DNA of 64,000 nt from contig PLAH01000039.1 of the NCBI GenBank assembly GCA_003134045.1, positions 41,538-105,537 of the forward strand, in the 5' to 3' direction. The stretch comes from Gammaproteobacteria bacterium. Its GTDB lineage: Bacteria > Pseudomonadota > Gammaproteobacteria > Steroidobacterales > Steroidobacteraceae. This document shows positions 8,781-16,529 of the stretch, piece by piece; the stretch's first letter is position 1, and the number at the start of each line of letters is the position of its first letter. Both the position numbers and the translations under genes were made by a program. A model generated the notes under the pieces. It ran no database searches and was not told the origin of the DNA. It saw only the letters and a list, made by a program, of their open reading frames with translations.

Positions 8781-9938
8781 CTAGAACACCTGGCCTTCTT
8801 CTTCCTCGAGGATCTGCAGAGCCGCGCCGCCGTCTTCCACGTGCTTCACTTCGCGCTTGCTCTCGAGCTTTACGCGCAGACGCAATTCGTTCTTCGAATC
8901 GGCGTTGCGCAATGCGTCTTCGTACGAGATCAGGCCCGATTCGTAGAGTTCGAACAAGGCCTGGTCGAAAGTCTTCATGCCCAGACGATTGGAACGCGAC
9001 ATCACGTCCTTGATCTTGGCCACGTCGCCCTTGAAGATCAAATCCGAAATCAGCGGCGACGCCAGCATGATTTCCATGGCCGCGATGCGGCCCGAGCCGG
9101 TTTCCCGAGGTATGAGGCGCTGCGATATCAAGGCGCGTATGTTGAGGGACAAGTCCATGAGGAGCTGCTCCCGCCGCTCCTCCGGGAAGAAGTTGATGAT
9201 GCGATCGAGCGCCTGGTTGGAACTGTTGGCATGCAGGGTGGCCAGCACCAAGTGGCCGGTCTCGGCGAACTGAATGCCGTATTCCATGGTCTCGCGATCG
9301 CGAATTTCGCCGATCAGAATGACATCCGGCGCCTGGCGCAGGGTGTTCTTGAGCGCGAGGTGCCAGCTATCGCAATCCACGCCCACTTCGCGATGCGTCA
9401 CCACGCAGCCCTTGTGCGCATGCACGTATTCCACCGGGTCCTCGATGGTCACGATGTGCCCGCGGGTCTTCTCGTTCCGGTAGCCGACCATGGCGGCGAG
9501 CGACGTGGATTTACCGGAGCCGGTGCCTCCCACCAGGATCACGAAGCCGCGTTTCGACAGCACCACGTCCTTGAGGACATTCGGCAATTCGAGTTCTTCG
9601 AGCGTGGGAATCTTGGCATTGATGGTTCGCAGCACCGCGCCGGAGAAGCCCTGCTGCACGAACGCGCTGACGCGAAAGCGTCCGATCCCGGGCGGCGAAA
9701 TCGCGAAGTTGCATTCCTTGGTGGCGTCGAATTCCTTGGTCTGGCGATCGTTCATGATCGAGCGCACGAGTCCCGCGCTCTGCTCGGGAGTCAAGGAACG
9801 GTCCGATTGCGGCCTGATCTCGCCGTCAATCTTGATGGCGGGCGGAAATCCGGCGGTGATGAACAGGTCGGAGCCTTTCTTCTCGACCATCCGCCGGAGC
9901 AAATCCTGCATCAGACGAATGGCTTGATCGCGCTCCAT
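8781..9938 (-). CDS. pilU: Type IV pilus retraction ATPase PilU
   Basis: 385 residues. Walker A GGTGSGKSTSLAAM, TIEDPVEYVHAHKGC, Walker B ILIGEIRDRETMEYG and LATLHANSSNQALDRI are all present. The C-terminal region ISDLIFKGDVAKIKDVM and the acidic tail ending EEEEGQVF are typical of PilU, the PilT-dependent co-retraction ATPase acting at the base of the pilus machine. It lies downstream of pilT after a 103-bp gap containing a strong hairpin. Confidence 0.93.
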   Translation of the reverse strand: MERDQAIRLMQDLLRRMVEKKGSDLFITAGFPPAIKIDGEIRPQSDRSLTPEQSAGLVRSIMNDRQTKEFDATKECNFAISPPGIGRFRVSAFVQQGFSGAVLRTINAKIPTLEELELPNVLKDVVLSKRGFVILVGGTGSGKSTSLAAMVGYRNEKTRGHIVTIEDPVEYVHAHKGCVVTHREVGVDCDSWHLALKNTLRQAPDVILIGEIRDRETMEYGIQFAETGHLVLATLHANSSNQALDRIINFFPEERREQLLMDLSLNIRALISQRLIPRETGSGRIAAMEIMLASPLISDLIFKGDVAKIKDVMSRSNRLGMKTFDQALFELYESGLISYEDALRNADSKNELRLRVKLESKREVKHVEDGGAALQILEEEEGQVF

Positions 9939-9990
9939 AGTCAGCTCCTGGATCCCATCTTCCGGCGCGCCCAGCGCGCCGCCACACGGC

Positions 9991-10018
9991 CGGGGTTCGC
10001 GGCTTGGCGCGGACCCCG
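9991..10018. other. Hairpin between pilT and pilU
   Basis: GGGGTTCGCG at 9992-10001 pairs with CGCGGACCCC at 10008-10017 around the 6-base loop GCTTGG, with one extra C-G closing pair. One position is a G-T wobble. No T-run follows in either direction. It could be a processing or attenuation site lowering pilU expression relative to pilT, or an incidental GC-rich structure. Confidence 0.4.
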
Positions 10019-10041
10019 TTGAAAGGTTGCGCGCATGCGCA

Positions 10042-11082
10042 TCAAATGCTGTCCTTGTTCTGCGCTTTATACTTGGCTTCTTCGCGGCTGACGACGCCCT
10101 TTTGCACCAGCTCCTGCAGGCACTGATCGAGGGTCTGCATGCCCTGGCCCTGGCCGGTCTGGATGGCGGAATACATTTGCGCGATCTTGCCCTCGCGGAT
10201 CAAGTTGCGGATGGCCGGCGTGCCGATCATGATTTCGTGCGCTGCAATACGCCCGCCGCCGACGCGCTTCATCAGCGTTTGCGAAATCACCGCCCGCAGA
10301 CTTTCGGAAAGCATAGCGCGTACCATATCCTTTTCCGCAGCCGGGAACACGTCCACGATGCGGTCGATGGTCTTCGCGGCCGAACTGGTATGCAGGGTGC
10401 CCAACACCAAGTGGCCGGTCTCGGCGGCCGTCAATGCCAGGCGAATGGTCTCCAGGTCGCGCATTTCGCCGACCAATACCACGTCCGGGTCTTCGCGCAG
10501 CGCCGAGCGCAGCGCCTCGGTGAATCCCAAGGTGTCGCGATGCACCTCGCGCTGGTTGACCAGGCAGCGCTTGCTCTCATGCACGAACTCGATCGGATCC
10601 TCGATCGTGATGATGTGATCCGGACGGTTGTCGTTACAATGATTGACCATCCCGGCCAGGGTCGTCGATTTGCCGGAGCCGGTGGGACCAGTGACCAGCA
10701 CGAGACCGCGAGGGAGCATGCACAGATCTTTGAATGTTTTCGGCGCGTTCAGCTCGTCCAGCGACAGGATTTGCGACGGAATATTGCGGAACACGGCCCC
10801 GGCGCCGCGATTCTGGTTGAAAGCGTTGACGCGGAAACGCGCCAGCTTGGGGATTTCGAACGAAAAGTCGGTCTCGAAGAATTCCTCGAACGCCTTGCGC
10901 TGCTTGTCGTTCATGATGTCGTACACCATGCTATGCACTTCTTTGTGCACCAGGGCGGGCATGTTGATGCGCTTCATGTCGCCATCGACGCGGATCATCG
11001 GCGGGACGCCCGCCGAGAGGTGCAGGTCCGACGCATTGTTCTTCACCGCAAAAGCGAGAAGCTGCGCGATATCAACCGCCAT
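10042..11082 (-). CDS. pilT: Type IV pilus retraction ATPase PilT
   Basis: 346 residues starting MAVDIAQLLAFAVKNNASDLHLSAG, the canonical PilT start, with TAGGAGCC ahead of ATG 11082. Walker A is GPTGSGKSTTLAGM, the Asp box TIEDPIEFVHESK, Walker B LVGEMRDLETIRLAL. The PilT-diagnostic AIRNLIREGK is present near residue 290. The enzyme depolymerises pili, driving twitching motility and DNA uptake. It is divergent from yggS, as in pseudomonads. Confidence 0.96.
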   Translation of the reverse strand: MAVDIAQLLAFAVKNNASDLHLSAGVPPMIRVDGDMKRINMPALVHKEVHSMVYDIMNDKQRKAFEEFFETDFSFEIPKLARFRVNAFNQNRGAGAVFRNIPSQILSLDELNAPKTFKDLCMLPRGLVLVTGPTGSGKSTTLAGMVNHCNDNRPDHIITIEDPIEFVHESKRCLVNQREVHRDTLGFTEALRSALREDPDVVLVGEMRDLETIRLALTAAETGHLVLGTLHTSSAAKTIDRIVDVFPAAEKDMVRAMLSESLRAVISQTLMKRVGGGRIAAHEIMIGTPAIRNLIREGKIAQMYSAIQTGQGQGMQTLDQCLQELVQKGVVSREEAKYKAQNKDSI

Positions 11083-11133
11083 TTACGGCTCCTAAGTCGG
11101 CTAGGGTTACTAGCCATCAGCAGTATATAAGAG

Positions 11134-11145
11134 GGTGTCGACACC
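11134..11145. promoter_or_regulatory. 12-bp perfect palindrome between pilT and yggS
   Basis: GGTGTCGACACC lies directly downstream of a TATATAAG stretch and 5 bases before the ATG chosen for yggS, in the divergent pilT/yggS region. Its place near the likely transcription start makes an operator possible, but no regulator binding this sequence is recognised. Confidence 0.3.
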
Positions 11146-11149
11146 CAAT

Positions 11150-11842
11150 ATGTTAATCGGTCCGCAGAATTTAGCGGTTCATGTGAACCACGTCCGATCT
11201 CGGATACGTCAGGCGGCCATCTCCGCAGGGCGGGACCCCGCTTCGGTCACCCTGGTCGCCGTCAGCAAGGGCAAGCCTGCCGAATTTCTCAGGGCCGCCG
11301 CCACGGCGGGCGTCACGGATTTCGGTGAAAGCTACCTGCAGGAAGCCGTTCTCAAGCTGGACGAACTCGCCGATCTGCCGCTGCAATGGCATTTCATCGG
11401 CGGCATCCAGTCGAACAAGACCCGCCCCATCGCCGAGCGCTTTCACTGGGTGCACAGCGTCGACCGCTGCAGCGTGGCGCGGCGCCTCTCGGAGCAGCGC
11501 CCGTTCCACGCGCCGCCGCTCAACCTATGCATTCAGGTCGCCCTGATCCCGGAGCCGACCAAGGGCGGCGTGGATCCTGCCGATCTGGCAACGCTCGCGG
11601 CTGCGACCGCAGCCCTGCCGCGGGTGAGACTGCGCGGCCTGATGTGCGTGCCGCCGCCGCAACCGAGCGTGCAGGCCGAACGTGCCGTGTTTGCCCGGCT
11701 GCGCGTACTGCTCGACCAATTGAATGCCGCCGGACTCGAGCTGGATACGTTGTCGATGGGCATGAGCGGCGATTTCGAATCGGCGATCGCCGAGGGCGCC
11801 ACCCACGTGCGCATCGGCACGGCACTGTTCGGCGAGCGATGA
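11150..11842 (+). CDS. yggS: YggS family PLP-binding homeostasis protein
   Basis: 230 residues from ATG 11150, which aligns with E. coli YggS; an upstream GTG at 11135 has no room for a ribosome site. The PLP-binding Lys is in TLVAVSKGKPAE, with DFGESYLQEA, WHFIGGIQSNK and the C-terminal SMGMSGDFESAI phosphate-binding loop. The family has no demonstrated catalysis and is thought to buffer PLP and affect amino- and keto-acid balance. It overlaps or nearly touches proC, its usual neighbour. Confidence 0.93.
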   Translation: MLIGPQNLAVHVNHVRSRIRQAAISAGRDPASVTLVAVSKGKPAEFLRAAATAGVTDFGESYLQEAVLKLDELADLPLQWHFIGGIQSNKTRPIAERFHWVHSVDRCSVARRLSEQRPFHAPPLNLCIQVALIPEPTKGGVDPADLATLAAATAALPRVRLRGLMCVPPPQPSVQAERAVFARLRVLLDQLNAAGLELDTLSMGMSGDFESAIAEGATHVRIGTALFGER

Positions 11843-11871
11843 CGGATAACACACGAACGGAAGAGGCATTC

Positions 11872-12702
11872 ATGCATAACATACGTAGACTGGCATTCAT
11901 CGGCGGCGGCAACATGGCCGCGGCACTCATCAGCGGACTGACCAAACGAGGACTCCAGCCCAAGCGCATCGTCGTTGCCGACCCCAGCGGCGAGCAGCTC
12001 GAGCGCTTGGTCCGCGAGTACGGGATAACGGCGGCCGCCGACAACATCGGCGCGGCCAGCGACGCCGAAGTGGTCATCCTGGCGGTCAAGCCACAACAAA
12101 TGCGGTCGGTGGCCGCCGGCCTCGCGCCGCGGCTCGCACAGTCGAAGCCGCTGGTGATTTCCATCGCCGCGGGCATCCCCCACGCCGCCCTCGCCCGCTG
12201 GTTCGGCCCCCAGGTGCCGGTGGTGCGGACCATGCCCAACCGTCCGGCGTTCAATGGCTTCGGCGCGACGGGCTTGTACGCGCCGGCCAGCGTCGGCGCC
12301 GCTCACCGCGCTCTCGCAGAGGCCATCATGGCCGCCGTGAGCGCCACCGTTTGGGTGGAGCACGAATCGCAGATGGATACGGTCACCGCACTGTCGGGCA
12401 GCGGTCCGGCCTATTTCTTTTTGTTCATGGAAGCGCTCGAGGCCGCGGCACACGAGCGGGGTCTGCCGAACGACATCGCACACAAGCTCACCCTGGAAAC
12501 CGCTTTCGGCGCCGCACAGATGGCGCGCCAATCGAGCGAGTCCTTGAGCGCGCTGCGCGAACAGGTGACCTCGAAGGGCGGCACTACCGCGGCGGCGCTC
12601 GACGTTCTCGATGCCGCGGGCCTTCGTGCTATCGTCGCACACGCCGTGGCAGCGGCCGACCGCCGCTCGGCGGAGCTCGCCGCCGAATACGGCACCCCGT
12701 AG
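11872..12702 (+). CDS. proC: Pyrroline-5-carboxylate reductase
   Basis: 276 residues starting MHNIRRLAFIGGGNMAAALI, the Rossmann NAD(P) site. AAGAGGCATTC before ATG 11872 supports this start; an in-frame ATG at 11839 overlaps the yggS stop (ATGA) and would add 11 residues. Other marks are ILAVKPQQM, VRTMPNRPA, TALSGSGPAYFF and TSKGGTTAAAL, the proline-binding region. It performs the last step of proline synthesis. Co-transcription with yggS and yggT is likely. Confidence 0.95.
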   Translation: MHNIRRLAFIGGGNMAAALISGLTKRGLQPKRIVVADPSGEQLERLVREYGITAAADNIGAASDAEVVILAVKPQQMRSVAAGLAPRLAQSKPLVISIAAGIPHAALARWFGPQVPVVRTMPNRPAFNGFGATGLYAPASVGAAHRALAEAIMAAVSATVWVEHESQMDTVTALSGSGPAYFFLFMEALEAAAHERGLPNDIAHKLTLETAFGAAQMARQSSESLSALREQVTSKGGTTAAALDVLDAAGLRAIVAHAVAAADRRSAELAAEYGTP

Positions 12703-12736
12703 GGACGGCGGGCAATCTCCTCATCGGTGGATTGAA

Positions 12737-13264
12737 ATGGAAGCGATCAGATACATCGTCGATACTTTGCTATGGCTGCTGACGCTGGCTTTCCTGCTGC
12801 GTTTCCTGTTTCAGCTGGTACGGGCGGATTTCAGGGATCCGATGGCGGACGCCATCGTACGGGTCACGAATTGGCTGATCCTGCCATTGCGCCGGCTGTT
12901 GCCGCCCATCGGCAAGATCGACACCGCCACCGTCGTCGCCGTGATCGCCATCGCGTCGGCCCGCACCGCCGCGCTGCTGGCTTTGGGCGGCGCAGGGTTC
13001 GGCGACCCGCTGCTGTTCCTGCGCGTCACGATCGTGGGCCTCGTCGACCTCACCTTGCGGATCTACCTGTTCGCCCTGTTGCTCTATTGGCTGACGAGTT
13101 TCGTATCGCCCGGCGGCTATGCGCCGGGCGTGCGGCTGCTCTCGCAACTCTGCGAACCGGTGTTGAGGCCTGTTCGGCGCGTCATCCCGAAGATCGGGCA
13201 GATCGATTTTTCGGTGTTGTGGGTATCGATCGCGATCGGCGCGCTGTTGATACTTCTGCGCTGA
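12737..13264 (+). CDS. yggT: YggT family integral membrane protein
   Basis: 175 residues with two YGGT repeats: VRVTNWLILPLRRLLPPIG and LCEPVLRPVRRVIPKIG, each following hydrophobic helices. The family is inner-membrane, has been linked to osmotic tolerance and cell envelope, and lies next to proC in many proteobacteria. The start is 34 bases after proC. Confidence 0.9.
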   Translation: MEAIRYIVDTLLWLLTLAFLLRFLFQLVRADFRDPMADAIVRVTNWLILPLRRLLPPIGKIDTATVVAVIAIASARTAALLALGGAGFGDPLLFLRVTIVGLVDLTLRIYLFALLLYWLTSFVSPGGYAPGVRLLSQLCEPVLRPVRRVIPKIGQIDFSVLWVSIAIGALLILLR

Positions 13265-13394
13265 ATATGATGCCCTACATGCTTGAAAACACTGCTAACA
13301 AAGCGCTTTGAGCACAGAGCCGCCGCGTCCGGTTGGTGCGGACCCTTAAAAAACCAGGCTCGCGCGCATGTCGGCAGCGAACCTTTTTTCGCAA

Positions 13395-13424
13395 TTGCGC
13401 TAAACATCGGCTTTTTTCTATGTT
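13395..13424 (+). promoter_or_regulatory. Candidate sigma-70 promoter of the HU-like gene
   Basis: TTGCGC at 13395-13400 and TATGTT at 13419-13424 are separated by 18 bases within an unusually AT-rich patch of the 229-bp gap after yggT. Start of transcription would be near 13431, giving a leader of about 60 bases before ATG 13494. Confidence 0.5.
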
Positions 13425-13493
13425 ATTTTCGGCGCCGAGTTGAATATGTGGGCGTTCGCAGCCCGCGTTAGCAATCACAATCAGGAGATTTAT

Positions 13494-13805
13494 ATGGCGA
13501 AAAAGAATGCAGCACCGACCAAGTCTGAAATTCTCGCTACCATTTCGAAGGAAACAGAACTTTCCAAAAAGCAGGTCGGAGCAGTGTTCGACTCGCTGTC
13601 CGCCTCCATCAAGAAAAGTCTGCGCGGGCATGGCGTGTTCACGCTGCCCGGGCTTTTGAAGATGAAGGTCGTGAAGAAGCCTGCCACGAAGGCGCGTGAA
13701 GGCGTGAATCCGTTCAACGGCGAGAAAATGATGTTCAAGGCCAAGCCGGCCAGCAAGAAAGTGCGCATTGCCGCACTGAAGACGCTCAAAGAATTCGTCA
13801 ACTGA
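13494..13805 (+). CDS. HU/IHF-like nucleoid DNA-binding protein
   Basis: 103 residues, MAKKNAAPTKSEILATI, preceded by CAGGAGATTTAT. It has the HU fold layout: helix-turn-helix dimer region (KSEILATISKETELSKKQV), then the beta-arm region GHGVFTLPGLLKMKVVKKPATKAREGVNPF and a basic C-terminal helix. The HU arm motif GRNP is replaced by GVNP, and the protein is slightly longer and more basic than HU-alpha/beta. It belongs to the HU-like subgroup seen in several gammaproteobacteria, separate from the main HupA/HupB. Confidence 0.85.
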   Translation: MAKKNAAPTKSEILATISKETELSKKQVGAVFDSLSASIKKSLRGHGVFTLPGLLKMKVVKKPATKAREGVNPFNGEKMMFKAKPASKKVRIAALKTLKEFVN

Positions 13806-13816
13806 TCGAGAATCGG

Positions 13817-13852
13817 CGTCCGGGGCGCTAGAGAACGCTCTCGTCCCGGACG
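13817..13852 (+). terminator. Possible terminator hairpin after the HU-like gene
   Basis: CGTCCGGG at 13817-13824 pairs with CCCGGACG at 13845-13852; the interior can form a short AGAG/CTCT helix. It begins 12 bases after the stop. No T-run follows, so this is a weak call. Confidence 0.35.
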
Positions 13853-13978
13853 GCATCGAGTGCGCCATTGCATACCGCATCGCGCAGTTCCAACCCCCCA
13901 CTTAAGCCGGTGATTGCCTGCGGATCGGCCCCTACGGTCGGCCGCGCCGACGGCCTCGAGCCGCCAAGGACCGCCGCA

Positions 13979-13994
13979 GCCGCCCTTCGGCGGC
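13979..13994 (-). terminator. GC hairpin just after the FKBP gene
   Basis: GCCGCC and GGCGGC flank a CTTC loop, 8 bases beyond the stop of the minus-strand FKBP gene. The structure is stable but no T-run follows, so termination is uncertain. Confidence 0.3.
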
Positions 13995-14002
13995 GGCCGG
14001 AC

Positions 14003-14467
14003 TCATTCGATGGCGACGAGCTCGACGTCGAACACCAGGGTCGCTCCGGGCGGAATGACGCCGCCGGCGCCTGCATCGCCGTATGCCAGATCGGCGGGAA
14101 TGGTGAGACGACGACGCCCGCCCACCTTCATGCCGAGCACGCCCTGGTCCCAGCCTTTGATGACTTGACCGCCGCCCAGAACGAAGCGGAAAGGCTGCCC
14201 ACCCTTCGAGGAACTGTCGAACTCTTTGCCTTTCTTGTCGGGTGCCGAGGTTTCGTACAACCAGCCGGTGTACTGCATGACCGCCGTTTGGCCGGCGGCG
14301 ATCGCCGCACCCGGACCCGGCTGCAGATCGACGATTTCCATCGTATTCACCGTTTGCGTAGCTTGAGGAGAGGCGGCCGAACCGGCTGCGGTGGGCTGTT
14401 TGCCGCCGCACGCCACGAGGAAGCCGAGGGCGGCCGCGCAGGTGATCCGAAAGTGATGAGATGCCAT
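14003..14467 (-). CDS. FKBP-type peptidyl-prolyl isomerase lipoprotein
   Basis: 154 residues. The signal peptide ends in the lipobox LVAC (Cys near residue 20), so the protein is likely lipid-anchored in the periplasm. A single FKBP domain occupies about residues 45-154: VMQYTGWLYE, KGKEFDSSSKGGQPFRFVLG, VIKGWDQGVLGMKVGGRRRL, IPADLAYGDAG, IPPGATLVFDVEL. It catalyses proline cis-trans isomerisation during folding of exported proteins. It lacks the dimerisation domain of FkpA/Mip. Confidence 0.92.
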   Translation of the reverse strand: MASHHFRITCAAALGFLVACGGKQPTAAGSAASPQATQTVNTMEIVDLQPGPGAAIAAGQTAVMQYTGWLYETSAPDKKGKEFDSSSKGGQPFRFVLGGGQVIKGWDQGVLGMKVGGRRRLTIPADLAYGDAGAGGVIPPGATLVFDVELVAIE

Positions 14468-14505
14468 GATGGCGGCATCTTAAAGGATTCCGCGACGTTC
14501 GTCGT

Positions 14506-14658
14506 TTACGACCTGGACTCGAGCGGACGGCCGCGCAGACGTATCGCTGCGCCGAGGCCTTCCAGGAATCCGCCGAGACGCACGTCAAGGCCCAGCAAGT
14601 GCCGCGCGGCCCCGATGATGTCGTCGATCTCGTCAACCACTTGCAGCATCCATTCCAT
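14506..14658 (-). CDS. Small hypothetical protein, 50 residues
   Basis: Begins MEWMLQVVDEIDDIIGAARH and ends RPLESRS before TAA. The hydrophobic and acidic pattern would form an amphipathic helix followed by a Gly-rich segment. No clear ribosome-binding site is present; a longer reading from 14706 is possible. It lies between the FKBP gene and divergent parA. The gene is not recognised and its reality rests on coding-like composition. Confidence 0.45.
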   Translation of the reverse strand: MEWMLQVVDEIDDIIGAARHLLGLDVRLGGFLEGLGAAIRLRGRPLESRS

Positions 14659-14747
14659 GGCGGCACTGTATGCGGGTCGCAGCGATCCGGCCGTGTTTGA
14701 GGTCACACAAACTTGCCTTGGCGTCGGTGGCTGCGTACGCTGGCGCG

Positions 14748-15443
14748 ATGCAGCGAATTCTCGTCCTGAATCCGAAGGGCGGTTCGGGAAAAACGACGGT
14801 TGCGACCAATCTCGCCAGTTACTTCGCGAGTCTGGGAGACCGTCCGCTGCTGTCGGACAACGACCCGCAAGGCTCCAGCATGCGTTGGCTGAAGAAGCGC
14901 AAGTCCGAGCAGCCGTTCATTCACGGCATCGCCGGATTCGAACGCAACAGCCGCGTGACGCGCGCTTGGCAGATGCGAACGCCGCCCGACGCCGCACACA
15001 TCGTGGTGGATACGCCGGCCTCGGTACCCGCGCAAGAAATGCCCGAGATGACGAAATCCGCGGATGCCATCATCGTGCCGGTGCTGCCGTCCGATATCGA
15101 CATCCACGCGTTCTCGAAATGCATCGCCGATCTGTTGTTGATCGCCAAGGTGCGGCGCGAGGAGAACCGCATCGGAGTGGTCGCCAACCGCGTCAAGCGC
15201 AACACCGTGATCTTTCAGTCGCTGATGAGATTCCTGGATACCTTGCGCATCCCGGTCATCGCCACCTTGCGCGACTCGCAGAACTACGTGCGTGCCGCGG
15301 AACAGGGCGTCGGACTGTTCGAAATGAAGAGATATCTCGTGGAGCAGGATCTCGAGGATTGGCAGCCGATGCTGGCATGGCTTCGAGCCAAGGAAGCGGC
15401 GGACCCGCCCCAGAGCCTCAGCGCCTTGCCCGAAACCGCCTGA
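14748..15443 (+). CDS. ParA/MinD-family P-loop ATPase
   Basis: 231 residues starting MQRILVLNPKGGSGKTTVAT, with the deviant Walker A KGGSGKTT typical of ParA/MinD. The Asp motif DNDPQGSS and the Walker B-like IVVDTPASV follow. It is a short ParA without an N-terminal DNA-binding domain and no parB follows, so it is an orphan positioning or partition ATPase rather than the main chromosomal ParA. The partner is unknown. The ParB-like protein at 27354-27971 is far away and of another subgroup. Confidence 0.85.
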   Translation: MQRILVLNPKGGSGKTTVATNLASYFASLGDRPLLSDNDPQGSSMRWLKKRKSEQPFIHGIAGFERNSRVTRAWQMRTPPDAAHIVVDTPASVPAQEMPEMTKSADAIIVPVLPSDIDIHAFSKCIADLLLIAKVRREENRIGVVANRVKRNTVIFQSLMRFLDTLRIPVIATLRDSQNYVRAAEQGVGLFEMKRYLVEQDLEDWQPMLAWLRAKEAADPPQSLSALPETA

Positions 15444-15480
15444 ACTGCGGCGCCGCGCGCCTACCGCGCGCAGCGTTGCA

Positions 15481-15684
15481 TTACTTCTTGTCTTCCCAGC
15501 TGCCGCGGACCTTGTCCGCCCAGTTCTTGTAACTATGCCAGTTGTATAAGTTCGTCGTGATCGCCGCATGGCGACCGCCGGTTTTGTGCGGCACGGCTGC
15601 CCCCGGCTTGACCACGCTGGGTTCGACGCGCGGTGCGCGGCGGTCGATTCCGGTGTATCGATTGGGGTTCTTGATGTCGCTCAT
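15481..15684 (-). CDS. Small hypothetical protein, 67 residues
   Basis: Starts MSDIKNPNRYTGIDRRAP and ends SWEDKK. It is hydrophilic and basic with several Trp, Tyr and Asn residues near the C-terminus (NLYNWHSYKNWADKV). AGAGGCAACCGAAG precedes the ATG. It converges on parA with 37 bases between the stops. The family is not recognised; a cytoplasmic, possibly nucleic-acid-binding role is only a guess from charge. Confidence 0.6.
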   Translation of the reverse strand: MSDIKNPNRYTGIDRRAPRVEPSVVKPGAAVPHKTGGRHAAITTNLYNWHSYKNWADKVRGSWEDKK

Positions 15685-15821
15685 CTTCGGTTGCCTCTGT
15701 AACGTGCACGACAGTATGTCCCGCGCACAAACCTCGACAGGAACTGTGTCACGGCATACCGGCGGCGTCGCTAGGCCAGCGTGAGCATTGCGATACGCAT
15801 CTCACGGACTGTCACGGTAAG

Positions 15822-16529
15822 TTAAATGGCGGGAATTCTCTTCGTTTGCCACGCATCGAACAGCGGCGTCAATTCTTCGAGCGAACACTCCAATGCGGCC
15901 GGCAACAATATCGTGTACGCGTCGAGCAACGCCAACGCATTGCGCGCAGGATCCGTCCTCGTTGCCGCACCCAAGCGACGCGACATATCGCGATTTACCA
16001 CATGTAGATTCTTGTAGAGTTCTTCCAAGGCGTCGAATCCCTGCGACTCGTCCGCCTGGGTGATTTTGCGCGCCAGCAGGAACATGCCGATGCTGCGATA
16101 CACGGTCTCCACTTCGCTGGCGAACGGCAGGTGGAATCGCGCCATGGGACGCAGGTGGTCCGTCCACGGACATCCGGCCGTTGCCATGATGAGTCCGAGC
16201 ACCGAACTCATCGCTTGCTGCGCGGAAGTCTCGATGTACACGGTGCGCTCGCCCTGCACCACGGTGACTCCCACCGTATCGTACGAGACCAGCGCTTCGA
16301 GCGGACCCACCGCCGCCGCCATGTGCAAGGCGGCGGGACAATGGCGGCGCGACCGTTGGTCGAGCGGGCAATTGGCGCAGCGGTTGAAACCGAGTTCGGT
16401 CCAGAACGGCGGATCGCTGGGCGGCGGATTGAGCAGTTTGAAATCGATGGAGTCGAAGAAAAATTCCAACGACTTCTTCGAGCCATCCGGCAGATCGAAG
16501 TGATAGCGGATGAGCTGCGGGTCGCTCAT
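15822..16529 (-). CDS. Conserved Cys-motif protein of unknown function
   Basis: 235 residues from ATG 16529, which overlaps the TGA of the upstream gene as ATGA. An N-terminal beta-rich part (IRYHFDLPDGSKKSLEF) is followed by FNRCANCPLDQRSRRHCPA, a C-x2-C-x8-C cluster that could bind metal, and then a long mostly helical C-terminal region. No transmembrane segment or known enzyme motif is visible. Tight coupling with the PpnN-like gene suggests a linked role in nucleotide metabolism or stress. The family is not named from memory. Confidence 0.75.
   Translation of the reverse strand: MSDPQLIRYHFDLPDGSKKSLEFFFDSIDFKLLNPPPSDPPFWTELGFNRCANCPLDQRSRRHCPAALHMAAAVGPLEALVSYDTVGVTVVQGERTVYIETSAQQAMSSVLGLIMATAGCPWTDHLRPMARFHLPFASEVETVYRSIGMFLLARKITQADESQGFDALEELYKNLHVVNRDMSRRLGAATRTDPARNALALLDAYTILLPAALECSLEELTPLFDAWQTKRIPAI

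Noticed and set aside
8487..11130. Long plus-strand frames opposite pilU and pilT
   Set aside because: His/Val/Leu-rich translations typical of antisense frames in GC-rich genes; the minus strand carries fully conserved ATPases.
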